Shown here: positions 35,099 to 44,603 of the stretch, piece after piece
Layout of the letters: every line of letters starts with the position of its first letter
Numbering within the stretch: the first letter of the stretch is position 1
Assembly: GCA_002327925.1 (NCBI GenBank)
Contig: DCVA01000036.1
Span: 1-64,000 of the forward strand
Source: Anaerolineales bacterium UBA2200
Lineage (GTDB): Bacteria; Chloroflexota; Anaerolineae; UBA2200
Length of the DNA: 64,000 nucleotides
Direction of reading: 5' to 3'
Notes under the pieces: generated by a model
Databases searched by the model: none
What the model saw: the letters and a program-made list of their open reading frames with translations, nothing else
Told to the model about the DNA's origin: nothing
Translations under genes and position numbers: made by a program

Positions 35099-36096
35099 CG
35101 TTCCAGAATGATGCGCCGCAGCTCCGCCCGTTCCTCCTCTGAGAGAAAGGCGCTGGAAGCCGCATCAAGCGTTGTTTGCTTCACCTGGTCCAGGCCCCAG
35201 CCGAATTGCTCTGACAGACGGGCGAACTCCCGAGTAAGCGTGGTGTTCGACGTGGTGCGTCCGTCGGTGTTGACCGTCACGGGCAGGCCATAGCGCATGT
35301 AACGGTCGATCGGATGAGCGGCCAGAGTCTTGACGGCACGCGTCTGAACGTTGCTGGTAGGACACATTTCGAGGGTGATGTGCCTGACGCGGACCGGAGC
35401 AAAGAGAGAGGGGTCCTGTTGTAGATTCACCCCGTGTCCGATGCGTTGAGCTTCGAGCAGCTCGATCGCCTCGCGAACACTCTCAGCCCCAGCTGCCTCA
35501 CCGGCGTGGACGGTGCGGGGCATTCCCACGCCTCGGGCCAGGCGGAATGCCGTGCGATGGGGGGAGCCCCCATAGACCGCCTCGTCCGCAGCCAGGTCCA
35601 GTCCGACGACTTTGCCGGGTGCCCAGTTGGCGATTGCGTACTGAGCGACCTCGTGACTGAGATGCGATGGGTCGTGGCGCAGGCAGCAGATGATCTGTCC
35701 GGTCCGAACCCCGAAATCCTGTTGCGCGGCACGTAGCCCTGCATCCACGGCGTCGATTACCTGCTGCATATTCAGACTGCGACGTATGCAGAGTTGAGGT
35801 GCATAGCGAATCTCGGCATATACCATGCCCTCGGCAGCCATGTCCTCCGCAAGCTCGTAAGCCACACGCTCGAGCGCATCCTCTGTCTGCAGCACCTGCA
35901 AAGCCAGGTCGACACGGGTCAGGTAGTCTGCCAGATTATCGCACAGGGGCGGAGCGATCAGGGCCGGCTCCAGTTGCTCCGGCATCTGGATGCCCTGCCT
36001 GGCGCCCAGCTCTCCGACCGTGCACGGTCGCACCGAGGTGTCCAGGTGCACGTGAAGCTCAACCTTGGGCAGACGTCGAATGGCTTCTATCGGCAT
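35083..36096 (-). CDS. add: Adenosine deaminase
   Basis: A 337-residue metal-dependent deaminase converting adenosine to inosine. Zinc ligands lie in KVELHVHLDTS and the VHAGEA block; IGHGVNL and VTVNTDGRTTSNTTLTREF complete the site. The NTDGR motif differs from the NTDDP of enteric enzymes and resembles the NTDNR type of Gram-positive bacteria. ATG 36096 begins MPIEAIRRLPKVELH; the open frame upstream overlaps the radical SAM gene. The ribosome site is weak, suggesting coupling to the upstream gene. Confidence 0.9.
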   Translation of the reverse strand: MPIEAIRRLPKVELHVHLDTSVRPCTVGELGARQGIQMPEQLEPALIAPPLCDNLADYLTRVDLALQVLQTEDALERVAYELAEDMAAEGMVYAEIRYAPQLCIRRSLNMQQVIDAVDAGLRAAQQDFGVRTGQIICCLRHDPSHLSHEVAQYAIANWAPGKVVGLDLAADEAVYGGSPHRTAFRLARGVGMPRTVHAGEAAGAESVREAIELLEAQRIGHGVNLQQDPSLFAPVRVRHITLEMCPTSNVQTRAVKTLAAHPIDRYMRYGLPVTVNTDGRTTSNTTLTREFARLSEQFGWGLDQVKQTTLDAASSAFLSEEERAELRRIILERWPAE

Positions 36097-36112
36097 GGGT
36101 GGAGTGTGGATC

Positions 36113-37669
36113 CTACATCTCCTCTCCGGGAGAGGCCCCACCAGGCCCAAGGCGAATGTGCCCCCAGGGCAGGTTCTCCTCCGGCGCACGTAACCGGGTG
36201 AAATCAGCGTTCGAAAGTCCCTGCGCGGCCATAGAGACATTCCATTGCGCCAGCGAGTTCTCCGTCATTCCCGCGAGCACCAAGCCCAGGCGGCGGTCGC
36301 CCCTGGCAAGCACCGCCTGGATGGTCGACCAAGGGATGCCGTCCGCTGACAGACGCACCGACCTTGACTGCAGGGCTCGTTTGAGAATCCTGTAGCGGTT
36401 CTTCAGAACATCGTCATCGGTCATGGATGTGCGCTCGAAGGGCGTGTGCGCCTTTGGCACAAACGTAGCCACGCTGGCCGACAACTGCCCGTCAAACACA
36501 CGTGCGATGGAATCGAAGACGAGGGGAATTGCATTCACGTCTTCCTCTTCCTCGGTCGGCAACCCCAGCATGAAATAAAGCTTGACCTCGGGGAACCGGA
36601 ATCGCGCCGCCGCTTCCGCGGCGCGGCATATATCATCTTCATGCACGCCCTTGCGGATGTAGGTCCTGAGACGCTCGGAGCCCGCCTCGGGCGCCAGGGT
36701 GAGCGTCCTCGCGCCGCTGGCCGCCAGGGCCGCCAGCAGCTCCTCCGGGAGGGGATCCACACGCAGGGAAGAAACGGATACCAGCATCTGCAGTTCGGCC
36801 AGTCCTGCCAAAAGCTCGTCCAACCGTGAGTAGTCCGAAACAGCCGCGCTCACCAGGCCGACTTTGCGACGATACTGGCGGCCCTGGCGCGCCTGTTCCA
36901 GGAGCAACCGCGGGCTACGCTCGCGATGCGGGCGATACAGACAACCAGCCAGGCAGAATCGGCACCCGTGTGCGCAGCCGCGTGCAATCTCGAGCAGGTG
37001 CATGTCCCCGAACTCTGTATCCTTCGCATAGACAGCCGTCTGCGTTGGGTAGATATCCAGATCTCGCAGGCTCTGGCGCTCGATGACGCCCGGCCTGGTC
37101 GGGACATAGACTCCGGGAATCTCCTCCAGATTCTGAAGAAGTCGTTCGCGACCGGAGGCGTAACCGGCGCAAAGGGTATCAAGCAAGCGGGTCAGAATCG
37201 GCTCGACTTCGCCGATCACAAAGGCATCGCAGACCTCAGCCAGAGGCTCAGGGTTGGCCGAGACAGCCGGACCGCCGGCCAATAACAGAGGATACTCATC
37301 TCCGCGGTCGCGAGCCAGGACCGGGATTCCGGCAGCCTTCAGTAGCATCACATAGTTCAAGTAGTCCAGTTCGAAAGAAAAGCTGGACGCCAGCACCCCA
37401 AAGTCACCTAGCCGGTGCTGTCCCTCCAGAGATACCGGTTCTTCTCCCGGCACGATGGTGCGCAAGCCGCAAAACACCCTCTCGCAAACGATGTCCGGGC
37501 GCGCATTGAAGCTGCGGTATAGCGTCTGCAGAGCCAGACTGGACATGCCCACGCGATACGTGTTGGGAAAGATGAGGGCCAAGGGCAGCCTGCCACCCCA
37601 GTCCTTAGAGATGGCTCCCTGTTCGCGCTCTATGACTCGTTTGGCGGCGGCAATCACGGTCCACTTCAT
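36113..37669 (-). CDS. Radical SAM protein of uncharacterised family (TIGR03960-like)
   Basis: A 518-residue protein with an N-terminal cobalamin-binding-like alpha/beta region (about 1-200, LALIFPNTYRVGMSSLALQ) and a radical-SAM core with the cluster motif ARGCAHGCRFCLAG. VEVKLYFMLGLP-type and LTLAPEAGSERLR blocks follow. It resembles the family often fused to or followed by a DUF2344 domain; no such domain is present or adjacent here. The reaction is unknown. ATG 37669 is four bases after the prs stop; the longer frame overlaps prs. Confidence 0.82.
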   Translation of the reverse strand: MKWTVIAAAKRVIEREQGAISKDWGGRLPLALIFPNTYRVGMSSLALQTLYRSFNARPDIVCERVFCGLRTIVPGEEPVSLEGQHRLGDFGVLASSFSFELDYLNYVMLLKAAGIPVLARDRGDEYPLLLAGGPAVSANPEPLAEVCDAFVIGEVEPILTRLLDTLCAGYASGRERLLQNLEEIPGVYVPTRPGVIERQSLRDLDIYPTQTAVYAKDTEFGDMHLLEIARGCAHGCRFCLAGCLYRPHRERSPRLLLEQARQGRQYRRKVGLVSAAVSDYSRLDELLAGLAELQMLVSVSSLRVDPLPEELLAALAASGARTLTLAPEAGSERLRTYIRKGVHEDDICRAAEAAARFRFPEVKLYFMLGLPTEEEEDVNAIPLVFDSIARVFDGQLSASVATFVPKAHTPFERTSMTDDDVLKNRYRILKRALQSRSVRLSADGIPWSTIQAVLARGDRRLGLVLAGMTENSLAQWNVSMAAQGLSNADFTRLRAPEENLPWGHIRLGPGGASPGEEM

Positions 37670-37673
37670 GGCA

Positions 37674-38621
37674 CTAGTAGTCAAACAAGGGCTGCATCGA
37701 CTCCCCTTCGTGAATCCGGCGCACAGCGTCTGCGAAGAGCGGCGCCACTGACAAGATGCGCATAGAAGGAATGTGGTTCTCTTGAGCAATCGGGACGGTG
37801 TTGGTCGTCACGATCGCCTTTACCTCGGGCAGCGATCCCAGGTTCTTGATGGCCGGACCGCAGAAGATGCCGTGCGTGCACACCAGGGTCACCTCGGACA
37901 CGCCATGCTTTCGCAAGGTCTTGACGGCCTGCACCATGGACGTGCCGACTGCGATCTCATCGTCGATGAGGATTGCGCGGTGCCCCCTGATCTCCCCGAT
38001 CACGCCGTCCACTACGACAGTAGTGTCGTCAATGCGCTTCTTAATGACCGCCGCAATCGGCAACTTTAACTGACGCGCGAGCTCGGCACCCCGCTTTGCA
38101 TGGCCTATATCGGGCGTCAGCACCGTGGTATCGCTCAAATCCTGATCTCGCAAGTAGCTGACGAACACAGGCATCGAGCTAAGGTGGTCTGTGGGGACGC
38201 TGAAGAACCCGTGGACCTGTGGGGAGTGCAGGGTCATTGTGAGGACACGCTGAGCGCCGGCCGTGGCTAGAAGGTCCGCGATCAGCCGTCCGGCGATAGA
38301 GATACGCGGTTCGTCCTTCTTGTCGGAACGGCTGTACGAGTAGTAAGGAATGATGGCCGTCACTCGCTTGGCCGACGCCAGTCGAGCAGCGTCCAGCATC
38401 AGCAGTAGTTCCAGCACCCTGTCGCTGACAGGGGGTGGGTAGAACGGCTGCACAATGAATACGTCCTTCTCGCGCACCGTCTCTTGCAGCTGCACGTACA
38501 GGTTGTCATTGGTAAAGTGCTTTGTGATTGCCGGACTCAACCGTGCTCCGCGCAGAGCACAGATTTCCTGGGCCAGTTCGCGGTGAGCGCTGCCACTGAA
38601 GATACACAATTGATCCTTCAT
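37674..38621 (-). CDS. prs: Ribose-phosphate pyrophosphokinase
   Basis: A 315-residue PRPP synthetase supplying nucleotide, histidine and tryptophan synthesis. It has the opening IFSGSAHRELAQEIC, the loop YYSYSRSDKKDEPRISIAGRL, the catalytic HSPQVHGFF region and the PRPP loop ILIDDEIAVGTSM (common form VVDDMIDTGGT, so the loop is divergent). A good GGGAGG ribosome site precedes ATG 38621. It sits between a sugar-transferase cluster and the radical SAM / purine salvage genes. Confidence 0.92.
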   Translation of the reverse strand: MKDQLCIFSGSAHRELAQEICALRGARLSPAITKHFTNDNLYVQLQETVREKDVFIVQPFYPPPVSDRVLELLLMLDAARLASAKRVTAIIPYYSYSRSDKKDEPRISIAGRLIADLLATAGAQRVLTMTLHSPQVHGFFSVPTDHLSSMPVFVSYLRDQDLSDTTVLTPDIGHAKRGAELARQLKLPIAAVIKKRIDDTTVVVDGVIGEIRGHRAILIDDEIAVGTSMVQAVKTLRKHGVSEVTLVCTHGIFCGPAIKNLGSLPEVKAIVTTNTVPIAQENHIPSMRILSVAPLFADAVRRIHEGESMQPLFDY

Positions 38622-38661
38622 TCAACCTCCCGCCCGATGCGCCCGAATCGTCTGCGTGCGC

Positions 38662-40155
38662 TCACGGTAGCAGCATCGGTACGATGAACCCAAAAAGACA
38701 AACCCAGTCCAGGGCCAGAAAGGCGGTGTACAGGGCTACAGGCGGCGCCCAGCGCCAGGCGGTTGGAAGCCGGGAGTTGGCCACAACGAGCAATGCGCCC
38801 AGCAGCAGCGTAACGATGGTCCACTCCGCCACATCCGCCAGCAGGATGCCAGCCAGTCCGAGCGCCGACGCTGCAAGCAAGAGTCCCAGGGCAAGGCGTG
38901 TCGCGAGACGCCGCTGGCTCAACTCGACCAGACCCGCGGCAAGACACGCAGAAATCGCCCCCAGCGCGGGGAACAGATAGCGACCCTGATGCTGCACGAA
39001 CTTGAGGTTGTATCCCACGTACGTTGCCAGCGAGGCCACTGCCAGCAGCAGCGAGAGCGAGAGCACCCCTTTCTGTGAAGCGGTGAGAGAGGGGCAACGA
39101 CGCCACAGGCCGTGAGTGTACTGCAGTGCACCGATGCACACTATGACCGTGAACAATGCCAGGGCGCGATAGATTCTGGCGTCGAGCAGCACGCCCATCC
39201 AGCCAAACTGACCCCAGAAGGACCGGAAGGTGGTAACAACCCAGCGCTGGACGAGGCCGGGCAAACCCACCTCCGTCAGCAGGTCGATCGTGCGAAGCTG
39301 ACCGGTGACGATGCTGTCGTGCCGAGCCCAGCCCAGAGGATCCATCCAGCCGTAGATGGAAGCACCGCGCAAGAAGAAAGGCAGGGCAACGACGAGAGCC
39401 AGCAGGATGGCCATGAGACCATAGCAGAGTCCGGTCTTGAATCGACTCCTCAGCGCGGTTGTGGAACCAAACGCCAGCGGAGCGATGAGCACCAGCAAGC
39501 CGGCCTGCAGATAGACCGTCGTCTTGGTCAGCAGTAGCAGACCGAGAAGCGCTCCGACCCGTGCCGCACGCGCCGTGCTTGGGCCCAGGCGAACGATGCG
39601 AAGGTTGTGCCCGAACAAGAGCAGCAGCAGGAGCTCTGCCAGCGTGTCGTTGTTGATCGCCGCTGTCATCGCTAGCCGCATCGGAAGCACCGCGACAAAG
39701 GCGCAGGCGATCACCTGGAGGCGTGGCGACCTCGGGAAGATCTGCCCCAGAGCTGAGTGGAGCGCCAGCAGGGAAAATGCTCCAAGGACCACGGAAAAGA
39801 GCCTGAGCAGGAGAAGGCGCATGTCGAAGGGTAGTGCTGCGGTCGTCCTGTAGAGCACCGCGGCCAGCAAATAGTAGAGCGGAGGCTGGTGCGATTCGTA
39901 GCGTAGCGGCTCGACCGAGAGCGAGGGCGGAAAATGCGCGGCCTTGAGCTGCTCGAGGTAATCATGCGGGTAGTCGCCGGCCTGCAGAACGGGCAGGCGG
40001 CGATTCTCGGCCACGTAGGAAACATAGTTGAAATGAGCCGGCTCGTCCGGCGCCTGCCATATGGGCGTCTCCCGGGCGTAGAGCCAGCCGAACAGCAGGT
40101 AGCAGGCGACGATCACCACAAGCGTCCATTGGTATCGCTTCCCGAGATCCGTCAT
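38662..40155 (-). CDS. Polytopic membrane glycosyltransferase-like protein (GT39/DUF2142 type)
   Basis: A 497-residue protein with about 11-12 membrane segments. Near the N-terminus is an acidic loop APDEPAHFNYVSYVAE followed by a long external loop and SHQPPLYYLLAAV, typical of dolichyl-phosphate-mannose-type (GT39/ArnT/DUF2142) lipid-linked sugar transferases. The acceptor is unknown. ATG 40155 is used; TTG 40179 would overlap the upstream stop. The adjoining gene encodes a polyprenyl-phosphate glycosyltransferase that could make its lipid-linked donor. Confidence 0.82.
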   Translation of the reverse strand: MTDLGKRYQWTLVVIVACYLLFGWLYARETPIWQAPDEPAHFNYVSYVAENRRLPVLQAGDYPHDYLEQLKAAHFPPSLSVEPLRYESHQPPLYYLLAAVLYRTTAALPFDMRLLLLRLFSVVLGAFSLLALHSALGQIFPRSPRLQVIACAFVAVLPMRLAMTAAINNDTLAELLLLLLFGHNLRIVRLGPSTARAARVGALLGLLLLTKTTVYLQAGLLVLIAPLAFGSTTALRSRFKTGLCYGLMAILLALVVALPFFLRGASIYGWMDPLGWARHDSIVTGQLRTIDLLTEVGLPGLVQRWVVTTFRSFWGQFGWMGVLLDARIYRALALFTVIVCIGALQYTHGLWRRCPSLTASQKGVLSLSLLLAVASLATYVGYNLKFVQHQGRYLFPALGAISACLAAGLVELSQRRLATRLALGLLLAASALGLAGILLADVAEWTIVTLLLGALLVVANSRLPTAWRWAPPVALYTAFLALDWVCLFGFIVPMLLP

Positions 40156-40175
40156 AGCTGGCCCCGATCCGGTTG

Positions 40176-41024
40176 TCAACTGCGCCGATAGCGGCCCATC
40201 AAGTCATTCCAGCGCACCAGCAGCACGTCGCGCAGGTTGCGCCAGGAGTCTTTGATCGGGCTTACCTTGCTCTCGCTCCCATAGTACCAGGAGACTGGCA
40301 CCTCGGCAATCCGGTAGCCCCATTTGCGAGCCAGGAAGAGGATCTCGACATCAAAACCCGTCAACAGAGCGCCGCGCACGGCACCGCCGCTGTCGCTGTA
40401 GAGACGCATACCACGGAAGAGATCCTGAGCCGCGTCGCGCCGGAAGCACTTGAAACCGCACTGGGTGTCATGTATCCCGGGCAAGGCAAAAAGGCGCACG
40501 ATCATATTGAACACCCGTCCCATCAGATGGCGATGCCAGGGTTCACCGAAGCGTCGTGCACCCACGCCCTCCCGTGAGGCAATGGCCACGTCACAGCCAG
40601 CTTCCAGCGGGCGCAGGAGCTTGTCGACTTCCGAGATGGGGGTTGCACCGTCGGCATCGGTAAAGAGGATGTACTGCCCGGCCGCGTCCAGCATGCCCGT
40701 GCGCACGGTGAATGCCTTGCCACGATGCTCATTGCGGATAAGCCGGATAAATGGATTATTGGCCGCCAGCCGGGTAACGACATCAGCCGTACCGTCGGTA
40801 CTGCCGTCGTCGACCACGATGATCTCCGAAGAGTAAGGTCGACCTTGCAGGAACTCGCCCACCGTGTGGAGCGTCTCCGGAAGCCTACGCTCCTCATTGT
40901 AGCAGGGCAAGACGACGCTCAAGTATGGTTGGTCGTGCGCGGTAGCGATATCGGGTTCTCCTGAGTGAGCTACGGGGCCTATTTGCCCGGGCTGTCCGCC
41001 AGGCCCCGGCGAGCAATAAAGCAT
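40176..41024 (-). CDS. Dolichyl/polyprenyl-phosphate glucosyl- or mannosyltransferase-like GT2
   Basis: A 282-residue GT2 enzyme. LSVVLPCYNEERRLPETL, IIVVDDGSTDGTADV, LFTDADGATPISEVDKL and the IHDTQCGFKCFRRDAAQ block are characteristic of the dolichyl-phosphate beta-glucosyltransferase (ALG5-like) branch. It would load a sugar onto a polyprenyl carrier at the cytosolic face. No C-terminal membrane segments are present. About 30 non-conserved N-terminal residues make the start uncertain. Confidence 0.87.
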   Translation of the reverse strand: MLYCSPGPGGQPGQIGPVAHSGEPDIATAHDQPYLSVVLPCYNEERRLPETLHTVGEFLQGRPYSSEIIVVDDGSTDGTADVVTRLAANNPFIRLIRNEHRGKAFTVRTGMLDAAGQYILFTDADGATPISEVDKLLRPLEAGCDVAIASREGVGARRFGEPWHRHLMGRVFNMIVRLFALPGIHDTQCGFKCFRRDAAQDLFRGMRLYSDSGGAVRGALLTGFDVEILFLARKWGYRIAEVPVSWYYGSESKVSPIKDSWRNLRDVLLVRWNDLMGRYRRS

Positions 41025-41045
41025 ATGATACTCGCGACTCGGCTG

Positions 41046-41999
41046 CTAGTCAACTGCTGACAGGAGATCCTCCAGATACGAGAGGTCCACCTGCCGCGCG
41101 CGTTGGATAGAACGGCGCTTTTCCAGCATGCGCACCGAGGTGAGGAGTCCAGCGAGCTGACCCTTGAGCCTCGCGCGCGCTGCTGCTCCGCGCCACGCAC
41201 GAAGTGCCTGGCTGGAGATGCGCAACTGGGCGCGCAAAATGGAGTGCCCATGCTTTCGCCACAGGGGACCGGGAAGGTCCTTCACCAGCACGTACAGGGT
41301 GTTCCGCCCGGTAAAGTAGCTGGCGAGCACACCGCCCCCGCTTGCCCCGAGATGGTGATACGCCACGGCCCGGGGCGCATAGATGGTGGGCCAACCAGCC
41401 AACTGCTGACGCCAGGCGAGATCGACGTCCTCACAATACATAAAGAAACTCTCGTCAAGCAGGCCAACCTGATCCAGCATTTTCCGGCGATATACCGCCG
41501 CCCCTCCGCAGGCCCCAAAGACAGGAGCGGGCACGTCATACTGCCCAATGTCCTTCTCCCAGACACCCCGGTTCACAGGTATCCCATCCACGCGAAAGTC
41601 GTCGCCGGCTGAGTGGAAGTGGTCGCGCTCATCATAAAGCATGATCTTGGTGGCTATGGCACCGGCAAAGGGGTTGACCTGCGCTGCCCGGATGACCTCC
41701 TCAATCCACGACGGCTCCAATACGACATCCTGATTCACAATCGCGACGAGGGTTCCGGAGGAGTGAAGAATGCCTGCGTTCGCGGCGCCTGTGTATCCGC
41801 GGTTCGTGCCAAGTCGCAGCAGGTGCGACGCGGGATAATCTCGCTCGACCAGTTCGGCAGTGCCATCGCTCGAGGCTCCGTCTGCGACGACAATCTCGGC
41901 CGGAGGCACACTCTGGCGAAGCAGCGAATCCAGACACTCAGGAAGAAGTGAGGCTCCGTTCCAGGTTGGGATCACCACGGACACAGTCTCAGCGGCCAC
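41046..41999 (-). CDS. GT2 glycosyltransferase (rhamnosyltransferase-like)
   Basis: A 317-residue GT2 enzyme: VSVVIPTWNGASLLPECLDSL, VVADGASSDGTAELV, the NQDVVL donor-metal site and the SFFMYCEDVDLAWRQQLAGW acceptor block typical of WbbL-like rhamnosyltransferases. GTG 41999 is chosen because GGAGG lies nine bases upstream and conserved sequence starts at once; the longer open frame would overlap most of the rfbD end. Next to rfbD, a rhamnose donor is likely but not proven. Confidence 0.87.
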   Translation of the reverse strand: MAAETVSVVIPTWNGASLLPECLDSLLRQSVPPAEIVVADGASSDGTAELVERDYPASHLLRLGTNRGYTGAANAGILHSSGTLVAIVNQDVVLEPSWIEEVIRAAQVNPFAGAIATKIMLYDERDHFHSAGDDFRVDGIPVNRGVWEKDIGQYDVPAPVFGACGGAAVYRRKMLDQVGLLDESFFMYCEDVDLAWRQQLAGWPTIYAPRAVAYHHLGASGGGVLASYFTGRNTLYVLVKDLPGPLWRKHGHSILRAQLRISSQALRAWRGAAARARLKGQLAGLLTSVRMLEKRRSIQRARQVDLSYLEDLLSAVD

Positions 42000-42819
42000 A
42001 GAAGTAATCCTCCAGGGCACTTTCCCAGGGGCGGAGCGTGATTCCGAGTTGTGTTGCCCCGCAAAAGTTGCGCAGTTCCGAGCGAGCCGGCACCTTCGCT
42101 GCCCGCACAAAGCCACTGGTGGGGGAGACGCGGCTCGGATCCAAACCAGCTAACCGGAGGATCGCCTGGGCCCACTCAAAGCGCGAGCACACGCCCTGGT
42201 TCGTAAAATGGTAGATGCCATACGCAGAGGATGGGAAAAGCTTGCAAATGGCTTCGGCAAGGTCCGGGGCATAAGTGGGCGATCCTACCTCATCTGTCAC
42301 GAAATGCAGTGCGTCGCGCTGCGCGGCAAGCCTCAGCACTGTCTTGACAAAGTTCTTGCCCTCGCGACTGTACAGCCATGCAGTACGCACAATGTAGAAA
42401 CGCCTCAGTAGCGATGCGGTCAGCTGCTCGCCGGCCAGTTTCGATCTGGCATACGTGCTTTGAGGGTTAGGGGCATCCCATTCCCAGTACGGTTCGGTCT
42501 TTTGCCCATCGAAGACATAGTCGGTGCTCACACACACCATCGCGGCGTCACAGTCCTGGCAGCCAAGCGCCACGTTCTGTGTGCCAAGGGCATTGACCCG
42601 GTAGGCCATCGCGGGGTCTGTCTCACAAGCGTCGACGTTGGTGAACGCGGCAGCATGAATGACAATCTCGGGATGAAAGGTGCGGATGACCTCGCGCGTC
42701 TGATGATAGTCGCCAATATCGTACTGGGGGAGGTCGATGAGCAGCAAGTCCTCTCCGGCGAGCCTCTTCTGCAGCGCCAGGCCGAGCTGTCCTGCGCTTC
42801 CCGTGATCGCGATTCTCAT
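41989..42819 (-). CDS. rfbD: dTDP-4-dehydrorhamnose reductase
   Basis: A 276-residue short-chain dehydrogenase, the last step to dTDP-L-rhamnose. It has GSAGQLGLALQKRL, the VSTDYVFDG motif, YARSKLAGE with the catalytic Tyr/Lys and RTAWLYSREGKNFVKTVL. AGGAGG is five bases upstream of the ATG. rfbA, rfbB and rfbC are not in this window. Confidence 0.93.
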   Translation of the reverse strand: MRIAITGSAGQLGLALQKRLAGEDLLLIDLPQYDIGDYHQTREVIRTFHPEIVIHAAAFTNVDACETDPAMAYRVNALGTQNVALGCQDCDAAMVCVSTDYVFDGQKTEPYWEWDAPNPQSTYARSKLAGEQLTASLLRRFYIVRTAWLYSREGKNFVKTVLRLAAQRDALHFVTDEVGSPTYAPDLAEAICKLFPSSAYGIYHFTNQGVCSRFEWAQAILRLAGLDPSRVSPTSGFVRAAKVPARSELRNFCGATQLGITLRPWESALEDYFCGR

Positions 42820-44577
42820 TTAGGCCTCCTGTTGCCGGGGCTTGTGCAGCCGATTCGTGCGTCGTTGGTGCCAATCGCCAAGTGCCAGCAAGGCAGGTTG
42901 CGCCAAGACAGCCGGGATGGGCAGCCCCAATCCCACCAGCGCAAACCACATGGCTTGTTCCAGCAGAAAGTACTGAACATAGGCCACGGTGAGGTTCGGG
43001 ATATACCACCGGAAGGCAACACCGCTCCACGTTACACAGCAGGCCACTCCCTGGGCGATCAGAACGAGCGAAACCAGAGCTACTGAGTAGGTGGCCTTGG
43101 CGACTTCGTAGGCCGACCGCTCACGTTGACGCCATGAGCCCCACAGGACTATTACGGCGCCAACTGCCATGGCCAGAATGGCGTTGTGCAAGTTGCCCAG
43201 CAGATTGGATGCCAACGCCCCTGGCGGGATGGTGCTAAAGCTGTACAAGTTGCCCTGCCGCAGGTACAGCAGGTGATAGACCTCGAGACTCACACAGGAA
43301 GCCAATGCGATCCAAAGGGTGCGGCGTCCGCGCTTTAGCCAGAGGGCAAGAGGCGGGCTCAGCAAGGCTGCTGCAAAAGCAGGCAAACGCTGATTGCGCT
43401 CCGAGTACAGGCGGGCCAGTCGTCCGCGCACCATTTCGAGGTCGGTCTGCTTCACAGCGAGTTCTGCCAGCTCGGCGGCGCTGGTGACATTCCCTACCAG
43501 AAGTGAGCTCTGGGCTGTGAGTCTATCCCCCTCCGCCGTCTTGCTCACCGCCCCCCGACCGATGCTTGCAAGGTACATGTTGCCTATGCGGAGCCTCTGT
43601 GCCGCCAGGGCCAGCAGCTTGGTCGCGGCCTGCTCATCGCTCATCTTCAGCATCTTGGACGGGATGCTTCCCTGGGCATGAGCGGGAACGGGAGATCCGA
43701 GCAGGGCCGACACCAGAGTCGCAACGTCCATGGCGCTGATTGCGCGATAGGAACCCGGAGCGATGCCCTGTCCGACCATCACGAACGGGGTGAGCCTCGC
43801 GCTCACCTCCGCGCCCCCGTGCGTTCCATCGTCGAGCTGGCCATGGCTCGCCAGAATCATGAGGACGCTCCGCGACAGATCCATCGCACTGGCAACTCGC
43901 TGGATGTAAGCATCGCAGCGGAGCGCAGCCTCCTGATACGCGGAGCTCGTCGCCCCGTACACCCGGCCCGCCTCCTCAACCTGCCTGAGATGGATGAACA
44001 GCAGATTCGGCGCGAACTCGCGGACAAAACTGACCGCCTTCTCAACGACTTCGCTGTCTCCTTCATCTGACGAGGAGTCCACATAGGCATGCACATACAG
44101 GCCCTCCGGTGGCACGAGACGCTCCCACCACCGCAGTCCGGCAATACCCGCCGTCAGCCCAGCCCGACCAACAGAGCCAAACACCGTATCCAACCGGATC
44201 GGCTGAATGAGCTCCACAGCGCGGTCCACCAGTGGGGCATCGTTTGTCTCTGGACCCACGCCAGTCACAAGGGTCGTCAAGGCAGTCTGTGTGGATGAGG
44301 GCGGCGGGAATACCAGCAGCGCATCGGCTCCCACCGAGCGCAGTGCCTTGAGAGTGGGCATTTCCAGTGACGTGTCATGGCGAAGTCCATCGACGACAAC
44401 TACCACCACTTGTTGCGTAATGGGGTCGGTGACATCATGCGTTAGTGGAGGGTAACCCTTCAGCGGCGTGCGGTACGCAAAGATGGAGAGCACCAGGGCG
44501 TCGGCCATGCGGTAGGCAAGCAGCCCGACCAGCAGCAGCGCCATGATCATCAAGATCAGCAGACCAGTCTTGCCCAT
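42820..44577 (-). CDS. Membrane-anchored alkaline-phosphatase-superfamily (phosphodiesterase-like) protein
   Basis: A 585-residue protein. One N-terminal membrane anchor precedes an external alkaline phosphatase-fold domain: VVVVVVDGLRHDTSLEMPTL, a nucleophile Thr region (SSTQTALTTLVTG) and LASHGQLDDGTHGG in place of the common DHG motif. About five membrane segments form the C-terminus. The architecture resembles GPI ethanolamine-phosphate transferase-like or LTA-synthase-like enzymes, so transfer of a phospho-alcohol to a surface glycan is possible, but this is inference. The start may be TTG 44598 rather than ATG 44577. It abuts rfbD directly. Confidence 0.75.
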   Translation of the reverse strand: MGKTGLLILMIMALLLVGLLAYRMADALVLSIFAYRTPLKGYPPLTHDVTDPITQQVVVVVVDGLRHDTSLEMPTLKALRSVGADALLVFPPPSSTQTALTTLVTGVGPETNDAPLVDRAVELIQPIRLDTVFGSVGRAGLTAGIAGLRWWERLVPPEGLYVHAYVDSSSDEGDSEVVEKAVSFVREFAPNLLFIHLRQVEEAGRVYGATSSAYQEAALRCDAYIQRVASAMDLSRSVLMILASHGQLDDGTHGGAEVSARLTPFVMVGQGIAPGSYRAISAMDVATLVSALLGSPVPAHAQGSIPSKMLKMSDEQAATKLLALAAQRLRIGNMYLASIGRGAVSKTAEGDRLTAQSSLLVGNVTSAAELAELAVKQTDLEMVRGRLARLYSERNQRLPAFAAALLSPPLALWLKRGRRTLWIALASCVSLEVYHLLYLRQGNLYSFSTIPPGALASNLLGNLHNAILAMAVGAVIVLWGSWRQRERSAYEVAKATYSVALVSLVLIAQGVACCVTWSGVAFRWYIPNLTVAYVQYFLLEQAMWFALVGLGLPIPAVLAQPALLALGDWHQRRTNRLHKPRQQEA

Positions 44578-44603
44578 GCTCAGTCTGGAACCGGCCAAAC
44601 GCG

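Noticed and set aside
34301..35293. 330-residue plus-strand frame
   Set aside because: Antisense to pgeF, whose active-site blocks are intact.
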